Source: a bacterium
Lineage (GTDB): Bacteria > Pseudomonadota > Alphaproteobacteria > Caulobacterales > Hyphomonadaceae
Direction: 5' to 3'
DNA length: 17,524 nt
Assembly: GCA_030824255.1 (NCBI GenBank)
Contig: JAVBYB010000561.1
Span: forward strand, 1 to 17,524
The notes below the pieces were generated by a model. The model was given only the letters and a program-made list of their open reading frames with translations. It did not search any database and had not been told where the DNA came from. Shown here piece after piece: positions 1 through 7,420 of this stretch (position 1 is the first letter of the stretch; each line of letters starts with the position of its first letter). Made by a program: the position numbers and the translations under genes.

Positions 1-1
1 C

Positions 2-52
2 GGCCTCGATTCCACCGCGATAGAAGCCCTCCGTCGCGACAGCGTCATCTGA
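2..52 (+). CDS. Possible C-terminal tail of a gene entering from the left edge
   Basis: Frame 2 of the + strand is open from the window edge to a TGA at 50-52 and reads GLDSTAIEALRRDSVI. Its codons mostly end in C or G, like those of the neighbouring genes. A hairpin follows at 75-100, which would suit the end of a + strand transcript. Only 16 residues are visible, so no product can be named. A competing reading is the start of a minus-strand gene at ATG 48-46, which is also open to the edge. Neither can be confirmed from this window. Confidence 0.25.
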   Translation, partial: GLDSTAIEALRRDSVI

Positions 53-74
53 ATTGCCTGCAAATCGCCTGTGA

Positions 75-100
75 GCCGGGGCTTTTGCCTATGCTCCGGC
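75..100 (+). terminator. Hairpin upstream of the M48 protease gene
   Basis: The arms 75-82 (gccggggc) and 93-100 (gctccggc) pair over 8 bp with one G-T wobble around a 10-base loop that contains TTTT. It lies 22 bases after the possible stop at 50-52 and 43 bases before the protease start. No T-run follows the second arm, so it is not a textbook intrinsic terminator. It may be a 5' leader structure instead. Confidence 0.3.
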
Positions 101-143
101 ACGGTCTATGTTAGCCATCAGATTCCCCCGGAGGACCGCTTTC

Positions 144-962
144 ATGTGCGAGAACCATAACGTAGCGAAACCGCAGATCGTGTCCCTCGAAGGCATGCCG
201 CGCCGCGATATCCTGAAGCGTCTCATCGCCGGCACGATGGTGCTGGGCGGCGCCGGCACGGCTGTCGGCTGCTCCAGCGTCGGCGAATTTCTCGCTCCTT
301 CGGACTCCGATCTCGTCCCGCTCGCGGCCGAGGCGTGGGAACAGACCAAGAAGGAAACGCCCATCTCGCGCGACGCCAACGCCAACGCGCGTCTCCAGGC
401 CGTTGGCCGCAAGATTTCCGCCGTCGCTCCGGTGCAGAACGCCGCGTGGGAATTCGTGGTGTTCGACTCGAAAGAGCTCAACGCCTTCGTGCTGCCGGGC
501 GGCAAGGTCGGTTTCTACAAGGGTCTGATCGATTTCGTGGACAACGACGCACAGATCGCTGCTGTCATGGGTCACGAGGCCGGTCACGTCGTCGCCCGCC
601 ACGCCGCCCTCCGCGCCGGTCAGCAGTCCGCCGCATCGCTCGGTGTCGCCCTTGGCGGCGCGGCGCTCGGCGGTCTCCCGCGCGACCAGCAGGAAATGGC
701 GATCGGCGTCCTCGGCGCGGGCGCCACGGTCGGCATCCTCCTGCCGTTCAGCCGCAACAACGAACTTGAAGCCGACAAGCTCGGCGTCGATTACATGCAC
801 CAGACGGGCTACGACGTGAAACAGGCCGTCCGTCTCTGGGAAAAGATGGGAGCCGCCTCCAGCGATCGTCCTACCGAGTGGATGTCCACGCACCCGAACC
901 CCGAAACCCGCATCGCCGAACTGCGCAGCTACATCACCTCGCGCGGCTACGCGACATTCTAG
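144..962 (+). CDS. M48 family zinc metalloprotease, Tat/lipoprotein-type export signal
   Basis: This is a 272-residue peptidase of the M48 (Ste24/HtpX/BepA-like) group, probably involved in quality control of envelope proteins. The zinc motif HEAGH is at residues 144-148, and the third ligand is probably Glu207 in ELEAD (207-211). The stretch LPGGKVGFYKGL ahead of the active site is typical of periplasmic M48 enzymes. The N-terminus has a twin-arginine-like RRDILKRL (20-27), a hydrophobic segment and a lipobox-like AVGC ending at Cys43, which suggest a membrane-anchored periplasmic protein. I chose ATG 144 because GGAGGA at 130-135 sits 8 bases upstream. ATG 108 and ATG 195 are alternatives, and 195 would place the signal right at the N-terminus. 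There are no TPR repeats as in BepA. The gene is monocistronic and convergent with the next gene. The family call is firm, but the substrate is unknown. Confidence 0.9.
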   Translation: MCENHNVAKPQIVSLEGMPRRDILKRLIAGTMVLGGAGTAVGCSSVGEFLAPSDSDLVPLAAEAWEQTKKETPISRDANANARLQAVGRKISAVAPVQNAAWEFVVFDSKELNAFVLPGGKVGFYKGLIDFVDNDAQIAAVMGHEAGHVVARHAALRAGQQSAASLGVALGGAALGGLPRDQQEMAIGVLGAGATVGILLPFSRNNELEADKLGVDYMHQTGYDVKQAVRLWEKMGAASSDRPTEWMSTHPNPETRIAELRSYITSRGYATF

Positions 963-972
963 TCAGACATCA

Positions 973-997
973 GCGAGGCGTGCTCAGCGCGCCTCGC
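973..997. terminator. Shared 3' hairpin between convergent genes
   Basis: Arms gcgaggcg (973-980) and cgcctcgc (990-997) are perfectly complementary over 8 bp. Inside them T981-G989, G982-C888-type pairing continues with G982-C988 and C983-G987, leaving the triloop 984-986. That triloop is the complement of the TGA stop of the minus-strand MaoC-like gene. The hairpin begins 10 bases after the protease stop, so it could end or protect both transcripts. There is no T-run on either side, so strict intrinsic termination is uncertain. Confidence 0.5.
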
Positions 998-1775
998 GCA
1001 CCTGCCGCGGCTCATAGATCGCCCAGTGTCGGCAGCTCATCACATGCCGCGCCGCAGACAACATCTGCACGTCCAGCACCACCATCAGGTGCCCTTTGGC
1101 GTCCACATTGTCCGCCACCACCGCCCGCACCTCCAGCTCTTCCCCGTCGCGGAGGAGCGAGTGCATGTTGATCGCGCTCTCGACATGGATCCACGGCCCC
1201 AGCATGACATTCTCCGCGAGCACATAGTTAGCCCGCCGCAGCAGCCACGCCGCATTCGCCACGCCTCCATCCTCGTAAAGCGCAGCGTCATCCCGCACCG
1301 CCTCGATGTGCTCCAGCCCGGCCTCGCGCCGATAGACCTCGCGCAACGTCCCCAGCGTCGCGCCAACCTTCAGGCTCTCCATCGATGCCCGTGGTCGGGT
1401 ATCCATCTCCGGCATCACCCCCAAACCCAAAAGCTCGATGGGCGCGGCTGCGCCCTTTCTCCCGGCTGACCCCGTCGCGCACATCTCCCCGCGCGCCGAG
1501 CATGTGAGCGTCAGCCCATCCCCCTCCGCCACAGACGTCACCGTCGTCGGTTCGCCATCGTACACCGGCTTGTAGAACCGTGCCCGCATCGCGCCCCCGC
1601 GGAGCCAGTCCATTCCCCAGGCCGCCATCGGCGCGTGCGCGAGGTAGGCGAACACATCCACGCCCGGCACCAGCCCACCAGTAAACCCGAACCGGCTGGC
1701 TACGCTGTCGTCATGGATCTTGTTCTCGCTCGCGGTTGCGGTGTTGAAAGCGATCAGCGTGCGTGTCTGTGTCAT
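984..1775 (-). CDS. MaoC-like hot-dog fold protein (acyl dehydratase-like)
   Basis: This 263-residue protein begins MTQTRTLIAFN. Near the N-terminus it carries IHDDSVASRFGFTGGLVPG, which resembles the hydratase segment of MaoC-like (R)-enoyl-CoA hydratases (pattern: N/I-H-x-D ... GF-x-G-x-V-x-G). A second half around the motif ARFYKPVYDGEP looks like the following strand of the fold. Members act on acyl-CoA or related thioesters, and many have unknown substrates. I prefer ATG 1775 because the similarity starts soon after it; ATG 1796 is possible, and neither has a strong ribosome site. It is longer than a single hot-dog domain (about 150 residues), so a double hot-dog arrangement is likely. 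It is divergent from the GMC gene, and no functional link to the sugar genes is apparent. Confidence 0.65.
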   Translation of the reverse strand: MTQTRTLIAFNTATASENKIHDDSVASRFGFTGGLVPGVDVFAYLAHAPMAAWGMDWLRGGAMRARFYKPVYDGEPTTVTSVAEGDGLTLTCSARGEMCATGSAGRKGAAAPIELLGLGVMPEMDTRPRASMESLKVGATLGTLREVYRREAGLEHIEAVRDDAALYEDGGVANAAWLLRRANYVLAENVMLGPWIHVESAINMHSLLRDGEELEVRAVVADNVDAKGHLMVVLDVQMLSAARHVMSCRHWAIYEPRQVREAR

Positions 1776-1932
1776 GCCCGGTTTGTAGCGGGTCATTCTT
1801 GAACTGTCATTCCGGCGCTGCGCACTTCGGGCTTCGCGCACAGCAATCCTTCCCCAGTCGACATCCCCCACACACGCGCTAGTCTCGCCCCGAATGCAGG
1901 CCAAAAATGGCCGCACTCAGGGGAGCCGCACC
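1776..1932. promoter_or_regulatory. Divergent intergenic region, presumed promoters for MaoC-like gene and GMC module 1
   Basis: These 157 bases separate two divergent genes and must hold both promoters unless transcription starts further away. I see no convincing -35/-10 pairs. GGCCA-AAAA-TGGCC at 1899-1912 is a perfect 5-bp inverted repeat just before the GMC ribosome site (about 1919-1925, AGGGGAG) and could be an operator half or a leader hairpin. An ATG at 1894 is in frame with the GMC gene but lacks a ribosome site. Confidence 0.4.
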
Positions 1933-3615
1933 ATGACACCAGACGATCCGCACGATGCCGTCGTCGTTGGCTCCGGCGCGGGCGGCGCGATGGCCGCCTG
2001 GATGCTCGCCAAAGCCGGCGCGAGCGTCCTGATGCTCGAAGCGGGCAGGAACTACAGCCCCGACGAATCCCCGATGCTCAACATGGCGATGGATGCGCCC
2101 CTGCGCGGCGTCGGCACGCCGGACAAGGAGTTTGGCTTCTATGACGCCACCGTCGATGGCGGTTGGAACATGCCCGGCGAGCCCTACACAATGGCCGAAG
2201 GCTCGGAGTTCATGTGGTGGCGCTCCCGCATGCTCGGCGGCCGAACCAACCATTGGGCGCGAAATTCCTTCCGCATGGGCGAATACGATTTCAAGCCCAA
2301 GACGCGCGACGGCCTCGGCGAAGACTGGCCTGTCACCTATGAAGACATGGCTCCCTGGTATGACCGCACCGAAAAACTTGTCGGCGTCTACGGCTCCAAT
2401 GATGGCCTCGAAAACCATCCCAACTCCGGCCCCGGCGTGCTCCAGCCGCCGCCGAAGTTCCGCGTCTGGGAAACGTTCCTGAAGGCCGGCGGCGATGCGC
2501 TGAACATTCCCGTCGTCGCGGCCCGCCGCGCCATCCTCACCAAGAAGATCGACGAACGCTCGCCCTGCTACTGGGCTTCTGCCTGCGGCCGTGGCTGCTC
2601 CATCGGCGCCGCCTTCCAGACCACCACGTCCTTCATCCCGTGGGCTCAGGCGACTGGCAAGCTCACCATCGCTACCGGTGCCATGGTCTACGAAGTGTTG
2701 CTCGATGCGAACGGCAAGGCCACTGGCGTCCGCTACATCGACAAGGCCACCGGCGCTCACAAGGAAGCGAAGGGCCGTGTTGTGGTACTGGCCGCCTCCA
2801 CGGGCGAGACCGCCCGGATCCTGCTCAACTCGCAGGTCGCCGGCCGGTCCGAAGGCCTCGCCAACTCCAGCGGACAAGTCGGCCGCAATCTTATGGATAC
2901 CGTCGGCTCCTCCGTCTCTGCTTACTTCCCACAGCTCGAAGGTCGCCCGCGCTACAATGAAGACGGGGCTATGGGTCTCCACGCCTATATCCCGTTCTGG
3001 GATTACAAGCGTATCCAGAGCGGCGAGGTCGATACGCCCCGTGGTTACCATGTCGAAATAGGCGGCTCCTTCGGCGACCCCGGCATGGGTGTCGGCGGCG
3101 GTCTCGATGGCTATGGCTCATCCCTCCGTGCAGACGTCAAACGCCGCTACGGCTCCCGCATCGGCTTCACGCAACGCGGCGAGATGATCCCCAACGCCAA
3201 CAGCTTCTGCTCTATCGACACCAACACGAAAGATCGCTTTGGCATCCCTGTGTTGAAGTTCAACTTCGCCTGGTCCGATCACGAGCTGAAGCAGGTGACG
3301 CACTTCCAGAAGTCGATGAAGGAGCTGATCGACAAGCTCGGCGGCACGCTCGTCTCCGAGCCGCTCGATCCGTCCAAAGCCATCTCGAAAGGCGGCGAAA
3401 TCATCCACGAAGTGGGCACGGCCCGGATGGGCGCCGATGCAAGGTCCAGCGTCACCAACCAGTTCGGCAAGACGTGGGACGTGGATAATCTCTACATCAC
3501 AGACGGCTCCGTCTTTGCCTCCAAGGCCCACAAGAACCCCACGATCACCATCATGGCTCTCGCCATGCGCTCGTCCGACAACATCGTCACGCGCCTGCGT
3601 ACGGGCGAGCTTTAA
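1933..3615 (+). CDS. GMC-family FAD-dependent sugar dehydrogenase, large subunit (module 1)
   Basis: This 560-residue glucose-methanol-choline oxidoreductase probably oxidises a sugar or glycoside hydroxyl and passes electrons to a membrane acceptor. The FAD-binding GSGAGG is at residues 13-18, with the ribose-binding Glu36 in LEAGR. MLGGRTNHWARNS is the usual second FAD motif. The C-terminal catalytic pair appears to be His492 (HEVGTARMG) and Asn535 (HKNPTITIMAL). Cys212, Cys218 and Cys222 form C-x5-C-x3-C, as in FAD glucose dehydrogenases that hold a [3Fe-4S] cluster. There is no signal peptide, so export would depend on the Tat-tagged small subunit encoded 14 bases downstream. ATG 1933 is chosen for AGGGGAG 8 bases upstream; ATG 1894 is less likely. 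The gene leads a two-gene operon. Its substrate (glucoside 3-dehydrogenase, gluconate or lactose-type) cannot be read from the sequence. Confidence 0.9.
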   Translation: MTPDDPHDAVVVGSGAGGAMAAWMLAKAGASVLMLEAGRNYSPDESPMLNMAMDAPLRGVGTPDKEFGFYDATVDGGWNMPGEPYTMAEGSEFMWWRSRMLGGRTNHWARNSFRMGEYDFKPKTRDGLGEDWPVTYEDMAPWYDRTEKLVGVYGSNDGLENHPNSGPGVLQPPPKFRVWETFLKAGGDALNIPVVAARRAILTKKIDERSPCYWASACGRGCSIGAAFQTTTSFIPWAQATGKLTIATGAMVYEVLLDANGKATGVRYIDKATGAHKEAKGRVVVLAASTGETARILLNSQVAGRSEGLANSSGQVGRNLMDTVGSSVSAYFPQLEGRPRYNEDGAMGLHAYIPFWDYKRIQSGEVDTPRGYHVEIGGSFGDPGMGVGGGLDGYGSSLRADVKRRYGSRIGFTQRGEMIPNANSFCSIDTNTKDRFGIPVLKFNFAWSDHELKQVTHFQKSMKELIDKLGGTLVSEPLDPSKAISKGGEIIHEVGTARMGADARSSVTNQFGKTWDVDNLYITDGSVFASKAHKNPTITIMALAMRSSDNIVTRLRTGEL

Positions 3616-3629
3616 GGGAGGAGGGAGAC

Positions 3630-4319
3630 ATGACCGATATGAAAACGCTCGTCACGATCGACCGCCGCGTCACCCTCAAATGGCTGATGGGCGCCTTGGC
3701 CGTGGGCCAGCTCGCCGCGTGCGGCGATGGCGCCAAGGGCCTCAGCTGGGCCGAACTCGAAGCCATCAAGGCGACGGGCGTTGGCAAGGACCCGGATCTC
3801 ATCAATCCCAGCGTACCATGGCCGCTGACGCTCACCGCCGCGGAGCTCGAAATCGCAACCGATCTCGTCGATCTCATTCTTCCTGCGGAAGGCGATAACC
3901 CCGCGCCCTCGAAAGTTGGTGTTCCCGCTTTCATCAACGAGTGGGTCAGCGCCCCCTATCCTGACCAGCACAAGGATCGCGTCCTCATCGTCAACGGCCT
4001 CGCCTGGCTCGATGAGGAATCGAAAGTCCGCAACGGCGTGCCATTTATCCGCGCCGAAGCCAGCGCGCAGAAACTCATCCTCGATGACATCGCCTTCAAG
4101 GATAAGGTGAAGGCAGGCCTCGAAAAGCCCGCCGAATTCTTCGGCCGCGCCCGCAGCCTCACCCTCGGCGCCTATTACACCACGCGCGAGGGCTGGGCCG
4201 ACATCGGCTACATCGGCAACCAGCCCGGAACCGGAGACTATCCGGGCCCGACGCCAGAAGCCGCCGCTCACATCAAGGGCATCATCGAAGCCATGGGCCT
4301 AAAATACACGCCAGCCTAA
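3630..4319 (+). CDS. Gluconate 2-dehydrogenase subunit 3-like protein, Tat signal (module 1)
   Basis: This 229-residue small subunit partners the GMC flavoprotein just upstream. The N-terminus has a twin-arginine motif DRRVTLKWL (11-19) followed by LAAC ending at Cys31, so export by Tat and lipid anchoring are likely. The core LVDLILPAEGDNPAPSKVGV and the following PAFINEWV match the family pattern (IIP-x-x-x-x-PGA-x-x-x-GV-x-x-FID). In characterised relatives such as FAD glucose dehydrogenase, this subunit helps fold and escort the catalytic subunit. The ribosome site GGGAGGAGGGAG lies directly before ATG 3630; ATG 3639 is possible. It is longer than the usual roughly 170-200 residues, with an extra stretch after the signal. 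It is the last gene of the + strand pair and converges on the DUF1080 operon. Confidence 0.85.
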   Translation: MTDMKTLVTIDRRVTLKWLMGALAVGQLAACGDGAKGLSWAELEAIKATGVGKDPDLINPSVPWPLTLTAAELEIATDLVDLILPAEGDNPAPSKVGVPAFINEWVSAPYPDQHKDRVLIVNGLAWLDEESKVRNGVPFIRAEASAQKLILDDIAFKDKVKAGLEKPAEFFGRARSLTLGAYYTTREGWADIGYIGNQPGTGDYPGPTPEAAAHIKGIIEAMGLKYTPA

Positions 4320-4330
4320 ACAGAAGGACC

Positions 4331-4348
4331 GCCGGGTTCCCGCCCGGC
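4331..4348 (+). terminator. GC-rich hairpin after GMC module 1
   Basis: gccggg (4331-4336) and cccggc (4343-4348) form a perfect 6-bp stem with a 6-base loop, 11 bases after the subunit-3 stop. No T-run follows. It lies in the 118-base gap between convergent genes, which holds nothing else I recognise apart from the hairpin at 4405-4419. Confidence 0.35.
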
Positions 4349-4404
4349 AGTCGCTGCAAGGCAGCAATCATTGTGTTGAAGGGACGCCGCGCGCCGCTGA
4401 CGCG

Positions 4405-4419
4405 CCGCCTGCCAGGCGG
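4405..4419 (-). terminator. GC-rich hairpin after the catabolic operon
   Basis: ccgcct (4405-4410) and aggcgg (4414-4419) pair perfectly over 6 bp with a 3-base loop. It sits 18 bases beyond the stop of the last gene in the minus-strand operon. There is no T-run on the minus-strand 3' side, so this is a weak or Rho-assisted candidate only. Confidence 0.3.
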
Positions 4420-4437
4420 GAGATCGCCGGTCCGAAA

Positions 4438-5205
4438 CTAGAGCGGGCGGATCTTGATGTTGCGATACCAGACCTTGTCGCCATGGTCCTGTAGCGCGAT
4501 GTGCCCGCTGGAGAATGTACCGAAGAGTGGCCACTGCTTGAACTTGGTGGCTGCGACCTTCGCCTTCCATGCATCGTCGCCATAGCTGGACTCCGACACC
4601 AGCGTGCCATTCAGCCAATGTTCGATTTCAGATCCGGTGAAGCGAACCACGGCCTCGTTCCATTCACCCACAGGCTTCACGGCGCCCGCCGGCGGCACGA
4701 CAAAATCGTAGAGCGCGCCTGCGCGGTGGGACGGAATCTTCCCGTCGGGATGGCCATCATCATCGAGCACCTGCATCTCAGGCCCGGTATTGTAGGTGTT
4801 CTCGGCCGCCGGATCTTCCTTGATCAGGTAGATGATGCCGCTGTTTCCATTCGGCGAAATCTTCCACTCCAGCGACAACTCGAACGGCCCGAACTCCTCC
4901 ACCGTCATCAGGTCGCCAGCGCCGCCAGCGGTCAGTGCCAGCGTGCCATCCTCGACCGCCCAGCCCGCTCCGGGCGCATCTTTTTTGTACCCCTTCCAGC
5001 CTGAAAGGTCCGTGCCGTTGAAGAGCAGCTTCCAGCCAGCGGCGGTCTCTTCTGGCGTCAGCATGGCGGCTCCAGGTTGGTCCGCCGGAGGCGCTGCGCC
5101 AGCGGGTGGCGGCGGCAAGGGTGTGTCGGTCTGCGTCGCAGGCGCCGGTTCGCCGCACGCCGCCAGCATGACCGCAATAATTGAGAGTCCCGCCACCATC
5201 CGCAT
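4438..5205 (-). CDS. DUF1080 lipoprotein (3-keto-disaccharide hydrolase domain), operon copy
   Basis: This 255-residue lipoprotein has a short signal and lipobox LAAC (14-17), then a proline-rich linker (about 25-45) and one DUF1080 beta-sandwich domain from about residue 57 to the end. It opens with WKLLFNGTDLSGWKG and closes with HIALQDHGDKVWYRNIKI, both hallmarks of the family. Family members cleave 3-keto-glycosides or 3-keto-disaccharides. A periplasm-facing anchored position is expected. ATG 5205 is chosen because AAGGAGAG precedes it; in-frame starts at 5235 and 5199 are less fitting. It is the last gene of the five-gene operon, 11 bases after the Gfo/Idh stop. The exact keto-sugar is unknown. 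Confidence 0.9.
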   Translation of the reverse strand: MRMVAGLSIIAVMLAACGEPAPATQTDTPLPPPPAGAAPPADQPGAAMLTPEETAAGWKLLFNGTDLSGWKGYKKDAPGAGWAVEDGTLALTAGGAGDLMTVEEFGPFELSLEWKISPNGNSGIIYLIKEDPAAENTYNTGPEMQVLDDDGHPDGKIPSHRAGALYDFVVPPAGAVKPVGEWNEAVVRFTGSEIEHWLNGTLVSESSYGDDAWKAKVAATKFKQWPLFGTFSSGHIALQDHGDKVWYRNIKIRPL

Positions 5206-5216
5206 TTGTCTCTCCT

Positions 5217-6356
5217 TCACTCCAGCGCGGTCCACGCGCCATTGTTCTTGCTTGAAGCGACTGCCGCCTCGATGAACTTCACGCCGCGAACGCCGTCGCC
5301 CACGCCGGGCGCCAGCTTTGCAAAGGCATTCGCCTCGCGTCCCTCCTGATGTGCGCGCACCAGTTCAGCCGCGTCAGCATAGATCTGGGCAAAGCCTTCA
5401 AGATAGCCTTCGGGATGCCCACCCGGCACACGGCTCGCATAGGTCGCCGATACAGAAACGCCAGCGCCTCCACGCCGTATGACTCTCTGTTGCTCACCCA
5501 GTGGCGTGAACAGCAGCGTTTCCGGTGTTTCCTGCGCCCACTCGATCCCGCCCTTGTCACCAAACACGCGCAACTTCAGCCCGTTCACGGAACCCGTCGC
5601 CACCTGGCTCGCCCACAGCATGCCACGCGCCTCTGTCCCGAAGCGCAGCATGATGTTCACATTGTCGTCCACCCTACGGCCGGGCACGAACGCCGAAAGC
5701 TCCGCCGCCATTGTCTGAACCTGCAGTCCCGTCACGAACTCCAGCAACTGGAATGCGTGCGTGGCGATATCACCAAGAGCGCCGCCCGGGCCCGCTTTGG
5801 CAGGGTCTGAACGCCAGTCCGCCTGCTTGTTTCCCGGCAACTCTGTCGCCAGCCAGTCCTGCGCATACTCAACCTGCACAATCCGAACCGCCCCAAGCCC
5901 GCCGCTCGTCACCATCTCGCGGGCCTGCCGCATCATCGGATAGCCGGAATAGTTGTGAGTCAGGATGAAGGGCAGGCCCGTCTTCGCCACGACGTCAGCA
6001 AGATCCTCTGCGTGCTTGCGCGTAATGGTCATCGGCTTGTCGCAGATGACCGGAATGCCCACGTCGAGAAATGCACGCGCAATGGCATGATGGGTCGAGT
6101 TCGGCGTCACGATCGCCACCGCATCGATCCGGTCCGCCCGCTTCGCCTCGCTCGCTGCCATTGTGCGGAAGTCCGGATAGGCGCGATCAGTCTCAATCCC
6201 CTGCGCCTTACCAAACGCGACGGACTTTTCCGGATCAGACTGAAAGTTTCCGGCAACCAGATCCCAGTGCCCATCCAGCCGCGCCGCCATCCGGTGAACG
6301 CCGCCGATGAACGCGCCTTCGCCGCCGCCGACCATGCCAAGGCGCAGCCGCCTCAA
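5217..6356 (-). CDS. Gfo/Idh/MocA family NAD(P)-dependent oxidoreductase, TTG start
   Basis: This 379-residue cytoplasmic sugar oxidoreductase has an N-terminal Rossmann motif GMVGGGEGAFIGG (7-19). The conserved E/D-K-P motif appears as Asp106-Lys107-Pro108, where Lys is the usual catalytic residue. GDIATHA gives Asp196 and His200, the typical C-terminal-domain active-site pair. Relatives oxidise or reduce a ring hydroxyl of sugars or inositols, and in this setting it may interconvert a 3-keto sugar and the sugar. Translation starts at TTG, and its TTGA overlaps the TGA stop of the upstream TIM-barrel gene by 4 bases, so coupling is likely. The next ATG (6335) would cut into the first beta strand. 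No signal peptide is seen. The family is certain and the reaction is inferred. Confidence 0.93.
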   Translation of the reverse strand: MRRLRLGMVGGGEGAFIGGVHRMAARLDGHWDLVAGNFQSDPEKSVAFGKAQGIETDRAYPDFRTMAASEAKRADRIDAVAIVTPNSTHHAIARAFLDVGIPVICDKPMTITRKHAEDLADVVAKTGLPFILTHNYSGYPMMRQAREMVTSGGLGAVRIVQVEYAQDWLATELPGNKQADWRSDPAKAGPGGALGDIATHAFQLLEFVTGLQVQTMAAELSAFVPGRRVDDNVNIMLRFGTEARGMLWASQVATGSVNGLKLRVFGDKGGIEWAQETPETLLFTPLGEQQRVIRRGGAGVSVSATYASRVPGGHPEGYLEGFAQIYADAAELVRAHQEGREANAFAKLAPGVGDGVRGVKFIEAAVASSKNNGAWTALE

Positions 6357-7411
6357 CGGTCCAGCCCCAGCAGGCGGCGGTTGGCTTTCTCATCCGTCCC
6401 GCTAGCCGCGAAGTCATCGAACGCACGTGGCGTCACGCGGATGATGTGGTCGCGAATGAAGGCCGCGCCTTCACGCGCGCCATCCTCTGGATGCTTGATG
6501 CAGCATTCCCATTCCAGCACCGCCCAGCCTTCGTAGTCATAGCCAGCGAGCTTCGAGAAGATGCCTTTGAAATCCACCTGCCCATCGCCAACTGACCGGA
6601 ACCGTCCCGCCCGCTCAAGCCACGGCGCGTACCCGGAGTACACGCCTTGTCGTCCGGTCGGATTGAACTCCGCGTCCTTGACGTGGAACATCTTGATCCG
6701 CTCGTGATACAGGTCGATGTATTCGAGATAGTTCAGCTGCTGCAGTACGAAGTGGCTCGGGTCAAACAGGATGTTCGCACGCTTGTGGCCCTTCACGCGA
6801 TCAAGAAACATCTCGAACGTCGTACCGTCGAACAAGTCCTCGCTCGGATGGATTTCGTAGCAGAGGTCGACGCCCGCATCCTCGTAGGCGTCAAGGATGG
6901 GCTTCCAGCGTTTCGCGAGTTCCTCGAACGCCGTTTCGAAAAGACCCGGCGGTCTTTGCGGCCAGGGGAAGAAGTAAGGCCATGCCAGTGAGCCGGAAAA
7001 CGTCACGCTGGCATCGAGGCCCAGTCGGCGCGAAGCCTTGGCGGCGAGCTTCACCTGCTCGACGGCCCATTCCTGCCGAGCCTTCGGATTGCCCCGTACT
7101 TGCTCGGGTGCAAAGGCGTCGAACAGTGTGTCATACGCCGGATGCACGGCGACGAGCTGTCCCTGCAGGTGTGTCGATAGTTCGGTGATGACGATCCCGG
7201 CATCCTTCAGGATGCCAGTAATCTCGTCACAATAAGCGTCACTCTCCGCCGCCTTGCGAAGATCGAACAGCGAAGCCTCGCCAGTTGGAATCTGGACGCC
7301 GACAAAGCCCTTGTCCTTCGCCCATTTTGCAATGGCAGGCAGGGAGTTGAACGGCGCATCGGGCCCCACGAATTGCGCGAGGAAGATGCCGGGTCCCTTC
7401 ATGGTCTTCAT
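6353..7411 (-). CDS. Sugar phosphate isomerase/epimerase-type TIM barrel (cytoplasmic)
   Basis: This 352-residue protein belongs to the AP-endonuclease-2/xylose-isomerase-like TIM barrel superfamily. Likely metal ligands are Glu186 (CYEIHPSE), Asp217 (LFDPSH), His243 (MFHVKD) and Glu300 (VLEWE). The WPYFFPWPQRPPG loop at about 144-156 is typical of a subgroup found next to Gfo/Idh enzymes. It lacks a signal peptide, unlike its upstream neighbour. GAGGA lies about 7 bases before ATG 7411. It is 9 bases downstream of the exported TIM-barrel gene and overlaps the Gfo/Idh gene by 4 bases. It probably isomerises or epimerises a keto-sugar or a related intermediate; no specific reaction can be assigned. 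Confidence 0.88.
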   Translation of the reverse strand: MKTMKGPGIFLAQFVGPDAPFNSLPAIAKWAKDKGFVGVQIPTGEASLFDLRKAAESDAYCDEITGILKDAGIVITELSTHLQGQLVAVHPAYDTLFDAFAPEQVRGNPKARQEWAVEQVKLAAKASRRLGLDASVTFSGSLAWPYFFPWPQRPPGLFETAFEELAKRWKPILDAYEDAGVDLCYEIHPSEDLFDGTTFEMFLDRVKGHKRANILFDPSHFVLQQLNYLEYIDLYHERIKMFHVKDAEFNPTGRQGVYSGYAPWLERAGRFRSVGDGQVDFKGIFSKLAGYDYEGWAVLEWECCIKHPEDGAREGAAFIRDHIIRVTPRAFDDFAASGTDEKANRRLLGLDR

Positions 7412-7420
7412 TGGTCGTCC

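Noticed and set aside
1879..3051. A long minus-strand frame opposite the module 1 GMC gene
   Set aside because: It is antisense to a well-supported GMC gene and would also overlap the divergent promoter region; no domain is visible.
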